Part shown: positions 35,630-50,411 of the stretch, one piece after another
Position numbering within the stretch: the stretch's first letter is position 1
How the letters are laid out: each line of letters opens with the position of its first letter
NCBI GenBank assembly: GCA_032717465.1
Contig: CM064632.1
Location: 24,744,101-24,808,100 of the forward strand
DNA length: 64,000 nt
Reading direction: 5' to 3'
Source of the DNA: Coenobita brevimanus
Lineage: Eukaryota > Arthropoda > Malacostraca > Decapoda > Coenobitidae
Notes under the pieces: model-generated
What the model saw: only the letters and a program-made list of their open reading frames with translations
Told to the model about the DNA's origin: nothing
Database searches by the model: none
Program-made: the position numbers and the translations under genes

Positions 35630-36243
35630 AGCCCATACTATAGCCCAAGCACCCTCCACAACAATAGCCCATACCCTGGCCGAAACACCCTGCGCAGCAA
35701 TACCCCGCTAACCCAAACACCATGCACAACAGCCCATACCCTAGCCCAAACACCCTGCACAGCAATAGCCCATACCATAGCCCAAACACCCTGCACAGCA
35801 ATAGCCCATACCATAGCCCAAACACCCTGCACAGCAATAGCCCATACCATAGCCCAAACACCCTGCACAACAACAGCCCATACCATAGCCCAAACACCCT
35901 GCACAACAACAGCCCATACCATAGCCCAAACACCCTGCACAACAATAGCTCATACCATAACCCAAACACCCTGCACAGCAATAGCACATACCATAACCCA
36001 AACACCCTGCACAGCAATAGCACATACCATAGCCCAAACACCCTGCACAGCAATAGCACATACCATAGCCCAAACACCCTGCACAACAATAGCCTATACC
36101 ATAGTCCAAACACCGTGCACAACAATAGCTCATACCATAGCCCAGACACCCTGCACAGCAATAGCCTGTACCATAGTCCAAACACCGTGCACAACAATAG
36201 CCCATACCATAGCCCAAACACCCTGCACAGCAATAGCCTATAA
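35630..36243. repeat. 36-bp minisatellite, about 17 copies
   Basis: The unit CATACCATAGCCCAAACACC + CTGCACAGCAATAGCC is repeated in tandem with few substitutions. Because 36 is divisible by three, long frames stay open on both strands, each giving a 12-residue repeat. Neither has a convincing start or homolog, so no protein is called. Confidence 0.95.
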
Positions 36244-37026
36244 CATTAAATCGCCAAAGAATGGGGAAGAACTGTGAGGGGAAGGTGCCACCTGGGGTCT
36301 GGGACCTGGGTGTGTCCGTATCCCACAGGAGACCGTAAGTGAGGACTTGTTTACACATTACTACAGCCATAACATTCACCACATATACTGAACAAGAACG
36401 AATCCCCATACGATACTTCCTTGTGGCTCCTGAAGGCTTTTCACACACAGCTAACGAAGCCTGATACGGGCCTACTTCGTTTTTGTACTTCTACATTTAC
36501 TCAGCTTTTTCTTGTTACCTTAAGGCCATTTGGTTTACATAAGAGTAACGTTTTGAACTCGAGGAGTTATATGTAGCCTTCACTAAGACTTGTAATAAAA
36601 CAGGTCCGAAGTTGAAAGAAAATGTATGGTGCAAGCATGATTAGAATAAGTAGCACGTCATTGGTGTGATGGGATTAAAGATGCAAGGGAGTGAAGACAG
36701 TGATAAATAGTAGACGAAGCGAAAGAGAATAAATTATCGTTAATAAAGAGTGATGGGAAGGTGATATACGAGGAAACAGGAGAGGAGAGAAGCAGATAAA
36801 GGAGAGGAAGGGAAAACAGCAACAAAGAGAACACAGTCATTAAGAAAGAGAAGAAAACGAGAACAAAGACGAATGAAGAACAGAGACAATAAACCAAGAA
36901 GGGGACAAACAAAGAAGAGAAGTGAGGTAAAAAATTAAAGAAAACATGTGTGTTGAATAACAGTAAGATTCAAGAAAAATAACAGAGATGAAATATGATG
37001 AAAAGTAAAGCGAAAGAAAAAATACA
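36244..37026. other. non-coding, nothing recognised
   Basis: Mixed then purine-rich AT sequence (36660-37026). No gene seen. Confidence 0.5.
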
Positions 37027-38840
<1,814 letters not shown>

Positions 38841-38959
38841 ACTATACTATACTATACTATACTATACTAATGCTACTGGTACGAAACAAGCATACGAATC
38901 TCTCTGAAGAAGAAAAAATAGATGAGGTCAAACAGCTTCATCTGTTGACATATCTCACG

Positions 38960-39026
<67 letters not shown>
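38841..39026. repeat. (ACTAT)n and (GT)n microsatellites
   Basis: Six ACTAT pentamers at 38841-38869 and (GT)n at 38960-39026. Confidence 0.95.
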
Positions 39027-39027
<1 letters not shown>

Positions 39028-39840
39028 GGGAAAGGAGGTTACACAGAGGTCGTAGAAAGGGAGGGGAAAGAGAGGGGACTTTTGAGAGGGGAGTAGTCAC
39101 TGTAAGATGCGACTGAAGAGTGCGGGAGTGGGAAATAGAGTTGAAGTTTTAAGAATGGGAAAGCGTGGTTGGGAGGGGAATGAAATGGAGAGTAGAGGCC
39201 ATGAGAGAGGGGAGACCTGTGAAAGGGAGGAGGGGGAGGGGCTTGAGAGAGAGAGGGAAGGGTGTGGGTGGGTCTGCGGGAGGGGAAGGGCTAGAAGCAA
39301 CTGGTCTTGTAGGTATATGTGATAGGAATGGGAGTTTGAAATATGGGGTACGGCCGTATTCTAGCAGGCATGGGAGGCGATTCATTTTGCTTATTACACT
39401 CTGTTTTGTTTATTATACCTGAGCATTTTCTTGTGTATTATTTTTTTTCGAATTAATGTCAGTATAGTTTGCATCATGTAGGATACAGGAGGATATTGAT
39501 GTGTTAGACTAAATCGCTTAGGCATAGATCAGACGAAATCACCAAGAGACACTGAATACGATCAATGAGAAGAATATGGATTAAATGAGGAGGGGGAAAG
39601 GGAGAAAAGCAGTTGAGAATGACAAAGGAAACAGTAGAAAGAAAGATGTGTTTGTGGGAGTATGTTACGTGGAAGTTGGAGAAATGGGTGGGGGGGGGGG
39701 AAGAGGAAAAGTTTGTGAGATAAGGGGGAAAGAGGGAAGAGAGACTGGTTTGTGAGGGAGGGAGGGGAGGAAGAAGCGAGTGGTAGGTGGGCGTGGGGGG
39801 AAGGTTATTAAGAAGTAGGAGAAGGGGAGAGCAGGAGGCC

Positions 39841-39888
<48 letters not shown>

Positions 39889-40442
39889 GAAAGGGGGAGA
39901 GGGGCAAGAAGCTAGTGGCCACAGACTGGTAGAGGCAGTGACCGTGAAATAAGCTCCCAATTGCGACGGGAACTCTGCGGGAACTCTGGCCTCCATTTTG
40001 CCGACGACTGTAGCAAATGTGGCGACCCTTGGAGAACAGGTACGAAAATACCCTACCTTCAGTTCGACTTTATAGACTTCTTTTCCCCTCTTTAGCTTTA
40101 TTTTTTAATTTATTTCCTTGTTTCCTTGGAGTTTTTTGCGGGTTTCTATTTTGCCCTTTTCGCCGTGTGCTTCCACCTCTTCTCATTGTTTCTCCGACAT
40201 CATGTTTTTACTGCTTTTTCTGTCTTGTTTATTCTCTTGATCATTTTATTCTCTGTTTTTGGAAAGAGATGTTCTTCCTTTTTTCCTTTCTTTCCTTTCC
40301 CTCTTTTCTGGTTTTCTTTTATTACTTATTTCTTTCCCTTCTCTTTCCCCTCCTTCTTCAGTTCCCCCCTTCCTCCTCCTCCTCTTCCTTTCATCTTCGT
40401 CGTCTTTTCTTCTTCATCTTCATCATCATCAACATTATCATT
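39027..40442. other. non-coding; polypurine then pyrimidine-rich
   Basis: Plus strand purine-rich at 39030-39300 and 39580-39900, including (GT)n(GA)n at 39841-39885. It turns T/C-rich from about 40070 to 40440. No gene seen. Confidence 0.6.
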
Positions 40443-40502
<60 letters not shown>

Positions 40503-40646
40503 TTTCTTCTTCATTTTCCTTTTCTTATTTCTTATTTGTTATCATCATCATCATCATCATCTTTCTTCTTTTTCTTTTTTGTTCTTTAGTATTTTTTGTC
40601 GTCTCTGCCTTCTTTATTTCACTTTTCACCTGTTTTCTGGATGGTG

Positions 40647-40705
<59 letters not shown>
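40443..40705. repeat. (ATC)n and (CT)n microsatellites
   Basis: (ATC)n at 40443-40502 and 40541-40561, (CT)n at 40651-40705. The pyrimidine-rich sequence between is not repetitive. Confidence 0.95.
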
Positions 40706-40708
<3 letters not shown>

Positions 40709-40939
40709 ACCCATCCCCCAGCACCCATTTTCTCCCCTAAATATAATTAATTCTGGCCATGTAATTGCCACTCCCTTCGTTGCTCACCGTTTGGGCATAA
40801 ATTTCTTACATCCGGAGCACCACAATGGAAATAACCCGAGCCAGCCTTTCATGATTCCTGTCTGGGCTGCGGGTGGGAATACAAAACAATGCGGGGAAGG
40901 TGGTGATGCACGACTCGGCCCCGGGACAAAATTAAAGTT

Positions 40940-41250
40940 ATATTGACTGGCATGTTGGCTGGGTCGTGTGCTGGGTAGTGAAGGACGTTGTTGCAGAAGG
41001 AGACCTGTATGTGTAGGATGCAAGCAAGGTTGTGTGTAAGATATTGAAGGATGTTGTTGCAGAAGTTGTATTGTGTAGTTTACAGGCTTGTTTGTGGGCA
41101 GGGTATCGAGGGACGTTGTTGAAGAAGGAGAGCTGTATGAGTAGGATGCAGGCTAGGTTGTGTGCTGGATAGTTGTATTGTGTAGGTTGCAGGCTACGTG
41201 TGTTCAAGATAAAGGACACTGTTGTAAATGGAGAGGAGTATTGAAGTGTT
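40940..41250. repeat. tandem repeat, about 62-67-bp unit
   Basis: About four units, each with GACGTTGTTGCAGAAGGAG, a TGTATGWGTAGGATGCA segment and GCTAGGTTGTGTGCTGG. A diverged relative occurs at about 41630-41750. Confidence 0.75.
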
Positions 41251-42366
41251 ATGCGGAGTTGTATGTTAAGTAAGGAAAGCTATTGGTACAAACGATGAGG
41301 TGTACTGAAGTGCATAGTTTACATGAAATGCATAGGAAGTTGCAGGAAATGTGCATGACTGTAAAAATGTAATTCATATTATGTACAAGAACTGTATGCT
41401 AGAGAGTGAATAACATAAAGGAAATGTATGTTGTCTCCTTGGATTTCTCTCTGGGCTGCTGGTGAAAATAACAATCATTGTACAACGAAGTGCAAAAGAA
41501 TACAAAGGAAAGTAAACATCAGCAGAACTTTTGGTCTTTTCGAGGTCATTTTTTTAGTTGGGTAGGCGGCAACTAACGTGAATAATCTAACAGTCAAAAA
41601 CAAGGATGCGAAAACGGGGAAGGTAATGACAGACGACGCTGTTTGGGAAAAAAAATATATTGGCAAGGATGCAGGGTATGTTGTGTGCATTGTGAGTTAC
41701 ATTGTTGCATAAGAACGGGTGTATGTAGGGTTGTGTGCAACATAGTAAAGAATAGATTGCAAGAGACAAAGAAAGGAAAATGGGGAATTGTGTGAGATGA
41801 TGGAAACTGAGGCTAAAAGAGAGAACAGAGGAAGAGCAGTGAGGGGGAAAGAAGTGGAGAGGAGGGAGACTGAGAGGATGGTGTGGGGCAAGAGAAGCAG
41901 AGGAGAAAACCTAAGAATAAGGAAGACGATGGCGGCAAAATGGAGGGAGAAACGGAAGGGGACGGTAAGAGAGAGAGAGAGAGAGAGAGAGAGGAAAGGA
42001 CGGTGATTGAAAGAAAGGGGGAGGAAATGGAGGAGAGGGAGGGTAGGCGAGAGGGAGGGAACGCGAAAAGGGAGAGGACGGAGGAGGAAAACATGTCGGT
42101 GATAAGAGTGGTGGAGGGACAGTGAGGGGAAGTTAAGATCTAAAGAAACTTGAGAGAGGTGTCGTGTGTGTGTGTGTGTGTAAGAATCTGTCTCAGCTTA
42201 GCTGCATATCTTCTAATCACGCTTGCACGATTTATTCATTGCACGTCAAACCTTTTATAATTCAAAGCTTTGTTAGAGACTAAAATCTCAAAGAACGTGA
42301 AAGCCTAGTTGAGGCTGAACCATGGAGGCGGAATTAAGAGAGAGAGATTATGGTGTCCGGTTTCAA
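41251..42366. other. non-coding, nothing recognised
   Basis: A diverged repetition of 40860-41000 is visible at 41445-41720. 41770-42125 is purine-rich with (GA)n at 41969-41994. (GT)n at 42163-42182. No gene seen. Confidence 0.5.
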
Positions 42367-43266
42367 TTTTCTTTGGCATATTATTTTGCAGCACGAAATC
42401 CAGAATTCCCGCCACCAAAAACTATACATTAACGCAAGAACCTTTTATGTGTGTTATGTCTACCCGAGTATTAAAGACATCAGAAAATAGGGTGAAGGAA
42501 ACAATATTAATGACTGGCTATCAGTGGTAACACATCGTAACGTCTCAACAAGCCCTGCCCACCCATGCTTCAGTCCCTGCCACCATCAACATCATACATG
42601 GAGATCTTGGTGCAGGGGTGGCACATGCACTATAGTTGCTGTGATTTTGCGGTGTTCTTTCGGCAGTTTTTGGCGTTCTGTCGGCGATCGGCGTGGAAAA
42701 GCGTGGCTAATAATGCCCATACGATAAACGAATCATATCCCTGGGAGTGTGTAGGACGAGTGAGGTGGAAGAGTTAGCCGAATTACCGTGAACCCGAGGT
42801 GAGGTAAGTAGTCAAGCGCTCGGCCCTAAAGCATAATACAGTATGTCGCAGGTGTATCTCAGGTCTGCCCAGTATCATCATCATTTATTTTTTGTTTTTA
42901 TGTATTGCAATCTCTAGCTTTCACGTATTTATAAATTTATTTATTTACTGTCTGAAAACTGGCCGATACCTTGCATGTTACGATAGGAATTGCAAACTTG
43001 TTCTGGTTTCTAGGATGCTGTCAACCACCCAGACGGCAAGACATAATTGCTGTGATAATATTTCGCTATTTTACGGTCTATGAACGCTTTAAAAATCGTT
43101 GCATTGAGAATGTTGTGTTATCGATTTTGGAGAGGCTGCAAATGGAGGAAAATCATGAAGTAGATGAATTTTGATAGATGGGAAGATAGTAAATGGAGGA
43201 GAACAGAAGGAGACTGAGGGGTAGAAGTAGGGGGGAGAGAATAAGGTGGAGGGGAAAGTGGAGCAA

Positions 43267-43269
<3 letters not shown>

Positions 43270-43324
<55 letters not shown>

Positions 43325-44250
43325 GTTTTGATGAGGGAAGGTACAAGGTGGAAAATGTACAAAGGAGTACAAAAGAAAGCAAACAGCAAGAAACCTGTCG
43401 TTCCATTTGCGGGTGTTTGTTATAGGGAAGGTTATAGCAACAGAACTATTCTATGAGCTAAAGGATGTACGAGGGAGATACTGAGATTGGGGGAGAGAAA
43501 CGTGGGGGGAAGAGTAAGATAAAAAAAAAACAAAGATGGTTAGGGAGGAATGGTGGAGAGGAGGATGCGAGAAGACGTGGAGACGAGGGTGAGGGAGAGA
43601 GGGAGGGAGAAATGGAGATGAGGGTGAGGGAAAGAGAGGGAGGGAGACATGGAGAGGAAGTTGGAGGGAAAACAGGGAAGGAAAGGCGAAGTTAAGGCTG
43701 GGGGAAAGGATGACCGAGGAACAGTGGGGGAGAGAGAGAGGCAAGATGAAGGGAAAGTGAGGAGGGAAAGTCGGGGAGAGGAGGAAAGGGAGGAAGAGGA
43801 AGAAGAGTGAGGGAGAGATGCTTACATATCGTTAGTAATGATGAATCTTACCCTTCCCTCACCACACCACACCACTGCACAATTTCCACATTGCACCACA
43901 CCATGCCACACCACAGCACAACACATCCCAGTAAAGCATCACACCATACAACTCCACACCGCACCACACCACACCGCAACGCACCGCACCGCACCGCACC
44001 GCACCACTTAATATCACATCACATCACATCAGACCACTCTGTTTCAGACCACACATTCTCCACGGTACGTCACAACACACGCCAAACTACACCATACCAG
44101 ATTACATTACACTGCACCACGCCACACCACACACTAAGCCACACTATACCACACCACACTACATCGCATCAAACCAGATCATACCACACACCCTCCCACT
44201 CACTACACGAAGCCACACCGCACCACACCACACCACACCCTCGCTAGCTA
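43270..44250. repeat. (GA)n, polypurine and degenerate (CACCA)n fields
   Basis: (GA)n at 43270-43321, a purine-rich field at 43460-43830, then degenerate CACACCACACCGCACC words at 43855-44240. Copy 2 has the same order at 55270-56260, with an 86-bp deletion inside the CACCA field. Confidence 0.9.
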
Positions 44251-44570
44251 TTTCTCACGGGGTGGTCTGAGTGACAAAGTTTGGATCTTGATGGATGATA
44301 AGGGTGATCCTGCTCCTGGGTGGATACTTAGAAACGATCTTACCACTGACAGGCTCCTATGACTCACTTCCTGCCGAATAAAATCAACATGGCGTTAGCT
44401 AGTGTTAAATATTAGAGCTGTTCCAACCATGAGGGGGTTAATCCTACCTGGATTAAAACTGCCAGGTTACTTTTATTCACCTTTGAGATTAATACGAGTC
44501 AGTTTTCAGCTTCCTATTTTTTTTTTTTTTTTTACTGTTAATATATGTACAGAGGCAGATGCATTGATTG

Positions 44571-44648
44571 TCCTCCTCCTCCTTCTCCACCTCCTCCTCC
44601 TCCTCCTCTTCCTCCACCTCCTCCTCCTCCTCCTCCTCCTCCTCCTCC

Positions 44649-44698
<50 letters not shown>

Positions 44699-44757
44699 GT
44701 CGTCGTCGTCGTCGTCGTCCATCCATCATTGTCATCATTCCACCCCCCCCCCCCAAG
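44571..44757. repeat. compound trinucleotide (CTC)n(ATC)n(GTC)n
   Basis: CTC units to about 44650, ATC to 44696, GTC to 44720. Ends with a C-run at 44743-44754. The matching place in copy 2 (56568-56640) has (ATC)n(CAC)n(CGC)n instead, so the same triplet locus evolved different motifs. Confidence 0.95.
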
Positions 44758-45139
44758 AGTTATGGAAACAACCTGCACTGTGTTCCCCGGAATGCACTGG
44801 CGCTCTCTGAAAGGTCGAATGCAATTTTGTTATGCACACGTTTTCGTGTATTTCCCCTTCAGTTTCTGCCGGCGGCCACACAAACAGGGTGGCGTGGGTT
44901 GAAGGGATATGAAGGGCGGCAGCCTGTTCTTGTACTTATTATGGGATGGGATGAATTAAAATGAGCGATAACCTGGCCTCACAGGCAGTAAGCGGCAAGC
45001 CCACCAGTAATCGAGTGTTTTAGTTACTGTGGCATGCGTTGACGTGGATATGAAAGGGACGCAGCCTGGTGTGACGGGAGGTAATCGGCATATTGACAAA
45101 AATCCAATATTGTTGTTACTGGCCATTGGGATCTAGGTA

Positions 45140-46041
45140 TGGAGTCAACCCTTGTCGCTCACCTGACTGCATGAATGGGGATGTGGGGAGGAGAAAAGAG
45201 GAGAGGGGAGGGAAAATGGATCAAATGGGGAGGCGAGGGGAGGGATAATAGGGGCAGGTGGGGAGGAGAGGGAAGGGAAGGTAAGGTCAGGTGGGGAGGA
45301 GAGAGGAGGAACAATAGGATCAGGTGAGAAGGTGAGGGGAGGGAAAATAGAGTCAGGTGGAGAGGAGAGGGAAGGGATAATTGAGTCAGGTGGGGATGAG
45401 GGGAGGAAAAATAGGGTCAGGTAGGGAGGAGAGGGGAGAGATATTAAGGTCAGGTGGGGAGGAGAGAGGAGGGATAGTAGGGTAAGGTGGGGAGGAGAGG
45501 GGAGGAATAATAGGGTCAAGTGTGGAGGAGAGGGGAAGGAAAATAGTCAGGTGGGGAGGAGAGGGGAGGGATAATAGGGTCAGGTGGGGAAGAGAGAGGA
45601 GGCATAATAGGGACAGGTAGGGAGGCGAGGATGGGGAGTGTGGAGGGGTGGGAAGGAGAGGAAAAGGAATATGGCAGGGGATGGGGAGGAGAGGCTGGGA
45701 TTTGAGGCAGACGTAGAGGAATGGAGTAGGAAGTGAGGTGAATAGACATGGAGCAGTGAGGATAAGATGAGTGGGGTTATATTAACAAATGGGGAGAGGC
45801 TGGGGGTTGTGGGGGGGGAATGGGGAAGAGAGGAGATTGAACTTACAGGCAGATGGGGAGGAGAGTTGGGGAAGGGGAACCTGTATGTGGGAAAGAGGGG
45901 AGGAGAGGAAAGGAGAGTGATGGGAAGTGAAGAGACATAGAAGGAAGATAGGAGTGAAACAGGATAAGATAAGAGAGAATATACAATGCGTGCAGTAGTA
46001 ACTGTAGGAGAAGAAGAAGAAGTAGAAGAAGAAGAAGAAGA

Positions 46042-46090
<49 letters not shown>
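45140..46090. repeat. polypurine field with GTCAGGTGGGGAGGAGAGG unit
   Basis: From 45175 to about 45620 a 30-35-bp unit containing GTCAGGTGGGGAGGAGAGG and GGATAATAGG repeats about 14 times. The region then continues purine-rich to (AGA)n(GA)n at 46008-46090. The same unit is seen in copy 2 at 57120-57500. Confidence 0.85.
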
Positions 46091-46094
<4 letters not shown>

Positions 46095-46499
46095 TCACCC
46101 CAGGCATTTACGGAGCTAGTAAAGACACCTCACTCTGGAGATGTCAGATATAACCTTCCCATTTCCCATCCACTAAAGAGGTATATCGTTAATAAAAAGG
46201 AAAAGAAGAAAGAAAAAAAAAATCGTCTCGTGGGAGGAAAAGCATACCAAAGACAGTAAGCTATCGTACCGATGAATCTGGTATTTTTAAGAAGAGAAAA
46301 AGACATTAATATCATACAAAGAAATCTACAAAGAAGTGAATAAAATCGTTTGATGATAGCTGGAATGTAACCTAAAAAACGTTATATTGAAAAGAGGGTA
46401 TTTTCTGATTGTTTGTTTCTTCATAAACGTAATTAATGCATATAGATCTCTGTCCTTCTGTTTACCTGTCTATGAATGTTTCCGTCTATCTGTTTCTGC

Positions 46500-46539
<40 letters not shown>

Positions 46540-47170
46540 CCCTCACTCCCATCCCTTCTCTCTTGTTTTTAAATCCTGTCACAATATGTTTTTTTATACA
46601 CCTCACACATACGGACAAATCCTCTCATTCTTCACCAGAGCCATGGAACTTTTGTCGTCAGGTCGTTCCTCCATATGACCCTCCTTATTTACGCCTCTTC
46701 CTGTCCCGCCTCAGAGGGTTAAGGCATCAGGAGGGAGGACGTACAAAGAAGCAACCAACTTCCCGGTTCCGTCTGAAGAAAATGTACAGCTGCCGAAATA
46801 GTGTGAAAAACCCTATCTCCACCAGTGCGTGTTTCAGATGGTTTGCTTTTTCCGCGCTGTATTCGTCAGGTTTTGGGGAGATACTTGTGTCACTGTGCTT
46901 TCAGTTTCAATCGTCTTACAAGATGAAGTTACAGAACACAGGATGAATCTCAGGCAGTAAGGGAGTCAGTGAATACTATATCTAACCCCTTCAGGTCAAA
47001 GATTTTCACTCTAACGTTAAGAAAATCGTCTGTAGGTAGCAAGAATAAAATTAAGAATATCATAGTAGTGAAGGGGTTAAAGACACCCTGAATCACCTAT
47101 TCCTAAGCATTTTTTTTTTTTTTCAGCGTGCCGCATGTTCTTTTCTTTCTGTGTAAATTACGTAGTTTGA
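46091..47170. other. non-coding, present only in copy 1
   Basis: Unique-looking sequence with (CA)n at 46502-46536. No gene or element end recognised. Part of the 2.7 kb missing from copy 2. Confidence 0.5.
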
Positions 47171-48040
47171 GTCGATGTAGAATGGGCATAAATAAAATGC
47201 AGTGTTGTGGTGTAAAGATGTGGTAATGTGTTGGTGTGGTGGTGGTGGAGTGTGGTGACTGTGTGGTGGTGTGCATTGTGGTAGTGTAATGGAGTGGTAT
47301 CTTGATGGTGTGGTGTGGTAGTGTAGCAGTGTTGTAGTGTGATGGTGTGATGTGGCCGTGGGGTGGTGTGGCAGTGTTGTGGTGTGGTAGTGATGGTATT
47401 GTAGTGTGATAGTGGAGTAGTGTGGTGCTGTTGTTTTGTGGTATTGTAGTGTGATAGTGGAGTAGTGTGGTGCTGTTGTTTTGTGGTATTGTAGTGGTGT
47501 AATAGCGTAGTGGTGTGGTACTGTGTTGTGTGGTAGCGTGGCAGTGTGATGGTGTGGTAGTATGGTTGTGAAGTAGTTTGGTGGTGTGATTCTGTGATAG
47601 TGTGGCAGGGTGGTGTGGTAGTGTGATGATAAGGTATTGTGGTGCCATTGTAGTGTGATGTTGTAGTGTGGTGCTATGGTAGTATGATGTTGTGGTAGGG
47701 AGGTAGTGTGGTAAAGTGGTGGTGGTGTTGTACTGTGGCGGTGTGGTGGTATGGTGGTGTGATGGTGTGGCATTGTGATGGTGTGGTAGTGTGGCTGTGT
47801 CACAGTGCGGCGATGTGATACTACGAAAGTGTGGTGGTGTAGTGTGGTAGCGCAGGTGTGTGGTAGTATGTTAGTGTGGTGATGTGGTAGTGAGGTGGAA
47901 TACCTGGAATGGTAGTGTAATAACATGAAGATATGGCTGTGTGGTTTGTGACAGTACTGTAGTGTGGCAGTTTTGTGATATGTGGTGAGGTAGTGTGGCA
48001 GTGTGGTGATGTGGGAGTGGGGTGGTGTGGTGGTGACTCT
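47171..48040. repeat. degenerate GTGGTRTGRTAGTG satellite, about 870 bp
   Basis: Highly G/T-biased words GTGTGGTAGTGTGATGG in constantly varied order. A 60-bp direct duplication around TAGTGGAGTAGTGTGGTGCT lies at about 47396-47516. Threonine/histidine-rich minus-strand frames are artefacts. Confidence 0.9.
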
Positions 48041-48144
48041 TGTAACCAGCTGCCCCACTGTTTTTTATTTTTTTATTTTTTTTTTTTTTACTCCACTGGG
48101 AAATTAACTGAGCATTGCTTAAAATCCATCTTGACGTCTCATCT

Positions 48145-48146
<2 letters not shown>

Positions 48147-48184
<38 letters not shown>

Positions 48185-48279
48185 TGGGTGTGGGCGTGTG
48201 TTTAAATGTGTTATGTATTTGTTTATGCAAAAGCCAGTGTATAAATATTGCAAAGTATGTATAAATTTGTAACACAATG

Positions 48280-48337
<58 letters not shown>

Positions 48338-48398
48338 TTTTTTCATACACTGCTCTACTGTACATCAACTCTACAAACGAGAGAAGTTTAAGAGATAA

Positions 48399-48444
<46 letters not shown>

Positions 48445-48622
48445 GCCAAACATGAAGGGTCACTGGGCAAACTTTGAAAACACTTGTGAGAGTTTGCAGA
48501 CGCTTAGAAAACTTGCCTCCGTCTCCCAGCAACTGCACTGCGGTTCTCATAAAGCCCTTCAGAACGAGAGGGGGTGTTTCCTGAATGCTGTGTGTAGGCT
48601 GAATAAAGTCCTACTGTGCTAT

Positions 48623-48717
<95 letters not shown>

Positions 48718-48745
48718 GCACGCACGCACGCGCGTGTGTGTGTGC
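48147..48745. repeat. cluster of (GT)n, (CA)n, (CT)n microsatellites
   Basis: (GT)n at 48147-48180 and 48281-48337, (CA)n at 48400-48443, (CT)n at 48624-48667, directly followed by (CA)n to 48714 and a CGCA run. 48450-48620 between them is segmental-duplication sequence, conserved at 57670-57840. Confidence 0.95.
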
Positions 48746-48833
48746 GCAATTGCTTTATAACCTAATGATTGTATAAATAAAATTAGATGAGGTAAAACTA
48801 ATATCTCAATACCTTTTTTTACTCCCACTTCTT

Positions 48834-49738
48834 ACCCGCCAGCTGACAGTCAGAGGATGGTGGTGTTATCGCTGGGATCAGTAGGTGTCCGTCCGTAGAG
48901 TTGGGCAGCAGGGCGGCTAGCCGGGCCTGAACTCGGAAAGTATTCACTCTACATTCATGAAATTTCACATAGTTATGTGTCTTATAGTGAACTGATGCCT
49001 TTTGATAGGTAAAATGCTGTGTCTTATTTTTTTATTTTTTTTGAAAACGATGAAAAATAAACATAGGCAATGCTACGTTGTTGCAACCTCCACCTGACCA
49101 AGCATATAACCCCCACCTCCCTGCATACTTAACCAAGTGCATAATGGCCCTCACCTCCCACAATCTTTTCTTTTAAAGGTGGACATAGTGAGAACGCCAT
49201 GAGGACACAACCTGGGCCCTTCAGATTCCTTGCACAGGCAGCATGGAAATCTCGGGAAAACTTGTTTTACTTTTGCATTATTAAAAAAAAAAAAAAAAAC
49301 TACTTAAGACACAGCATTCTACCTATCATTAGGCACCAGTTTACTATAGTGCATATAATTGTGTGATATTTCATGACTCAATAGTAAATACTTCCTGAGT
49401 TCTGGCCCAGAAACAAAATCTCTGTGCCCAGCCAACCGCCCTGTTGTCCTGCTGCCCAACTCTACGGACGGACACCTATTGATCCCCGTGATAACAACAC
49501 CCTCCTCTGACTTTTTCAGGTGGAGGGTAAAACTAATTTTTCCAGAGATTTCAATGCGACCTGCACAAAGAATCTGAAGGGCCAGGGTTATGTGTCTTCA
49601 AGGTATTCTCCTTACGCCCATCTTGAAAAGAAAAGATTGGGAAGGTGTTGAGGGCCGTTATGCACTTGGTTAGGTGTGGAGGGAGGTGGGGCTATGTGCT
49701 TGATCAGGTGGAAATTTGCAACAGCATAGCGTTGTCTG
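48834..49738. mobile_element. insertion of interleaved inverted repeats (A-B-A'-B'), copy 1 only
   Basis: Segment A (about 48846-49030) is inverted at about 49307-49515, with landmarks GGTGTCCGTCCGTAGAGTTG and CAACTCTACGGACGGACACC. Segment B (about 49060-49265) is inverted at about 49540-49737, with landmarks ACCAAGTGCATAATGGCCC and GGGCCGTTATGCACTTGGTT. The order is A, B, inverted A, inverted B rather than a simple palindrome. Copy 2 lacks the whole block (58256-58335 is continuous across it). Class unknown. Confidence 0.8.
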
Positions 49739-50271
49739 TTTGACCCAGAAATATATTCTTTTTGCTGTAATATTAGGACCAGTTATACAACAAAAATTAC
49801 CTTAACTCAGTGCATGACGAAGTGAAGAAGTTCAGGTAGGTATGTGTAGTCGGGCAGCATAAATGCATAATGTTGTCATGTGTCCAGCGGTGCAAGTGGA
49901 GTCAAGAGCTTCCTTAACTGAAAAAACGGAGGGCCACTTTTTGGACATCTGCTTCATCGGGTAGCGAACGGTTGAAATTTGTTTGTACGCCATCAACGAC
50001 ATCCAGTAACGAGCAGCGGAGATTTGCTTATCAACCCTTGGTCGCGAATACCCGTTGTAATGACTGAAGTGTATTATTTCATCTTACACCATAAGAATTG
50101 ATGCAGCCAAGAGCGAGTCGCAGGAGCTTGAGTTAGAGTCAGGATGGCCTCATTTTAAAAAAATTAAAATAAAAAATAAATAAATGAGAGATTATTCCAA
50201 AAAAAATGTAAAATAAAAAATTAGAATGCTGTGAAAAAAGATATATGGATGTAGAGAAATGGACTGTGATG

Positions 50272-50283
50272 GCGCGCGCGCGC

Positions 50284-50361
<78 letters not shown>
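50272..50361. repeat. (CG)n(TG)n microsatellite
   Basis: CG units then TG units. Copy 2 has a shorter pure (GT)n at 58912-58958. Confidence 0.96.
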
Positions 50362-50363
<2 letters not shown>

Positions 50364-50411
50364 AATATATGTCAGCCTATATAATGACAGCCACACGATA
50401 GTCCAGGCTGC

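Noticed and set aside
35622..36448. 200-residue repeat protein across the 36-bp minisatellite
   Set aside because: Open in several frames on both strands because the unit length is a multiple of three. No start context, homolog or conserved non-repeat part.
48452..48620. Shared frame SLQTLRKLASVSQQLHCGS in both duplication copies as a gene
   Set aside because: Copies differ mostly at amino-acid-changing positions, the frame runs into (CT)n, and no start or splice signals support it. The similarity reflects duplication.
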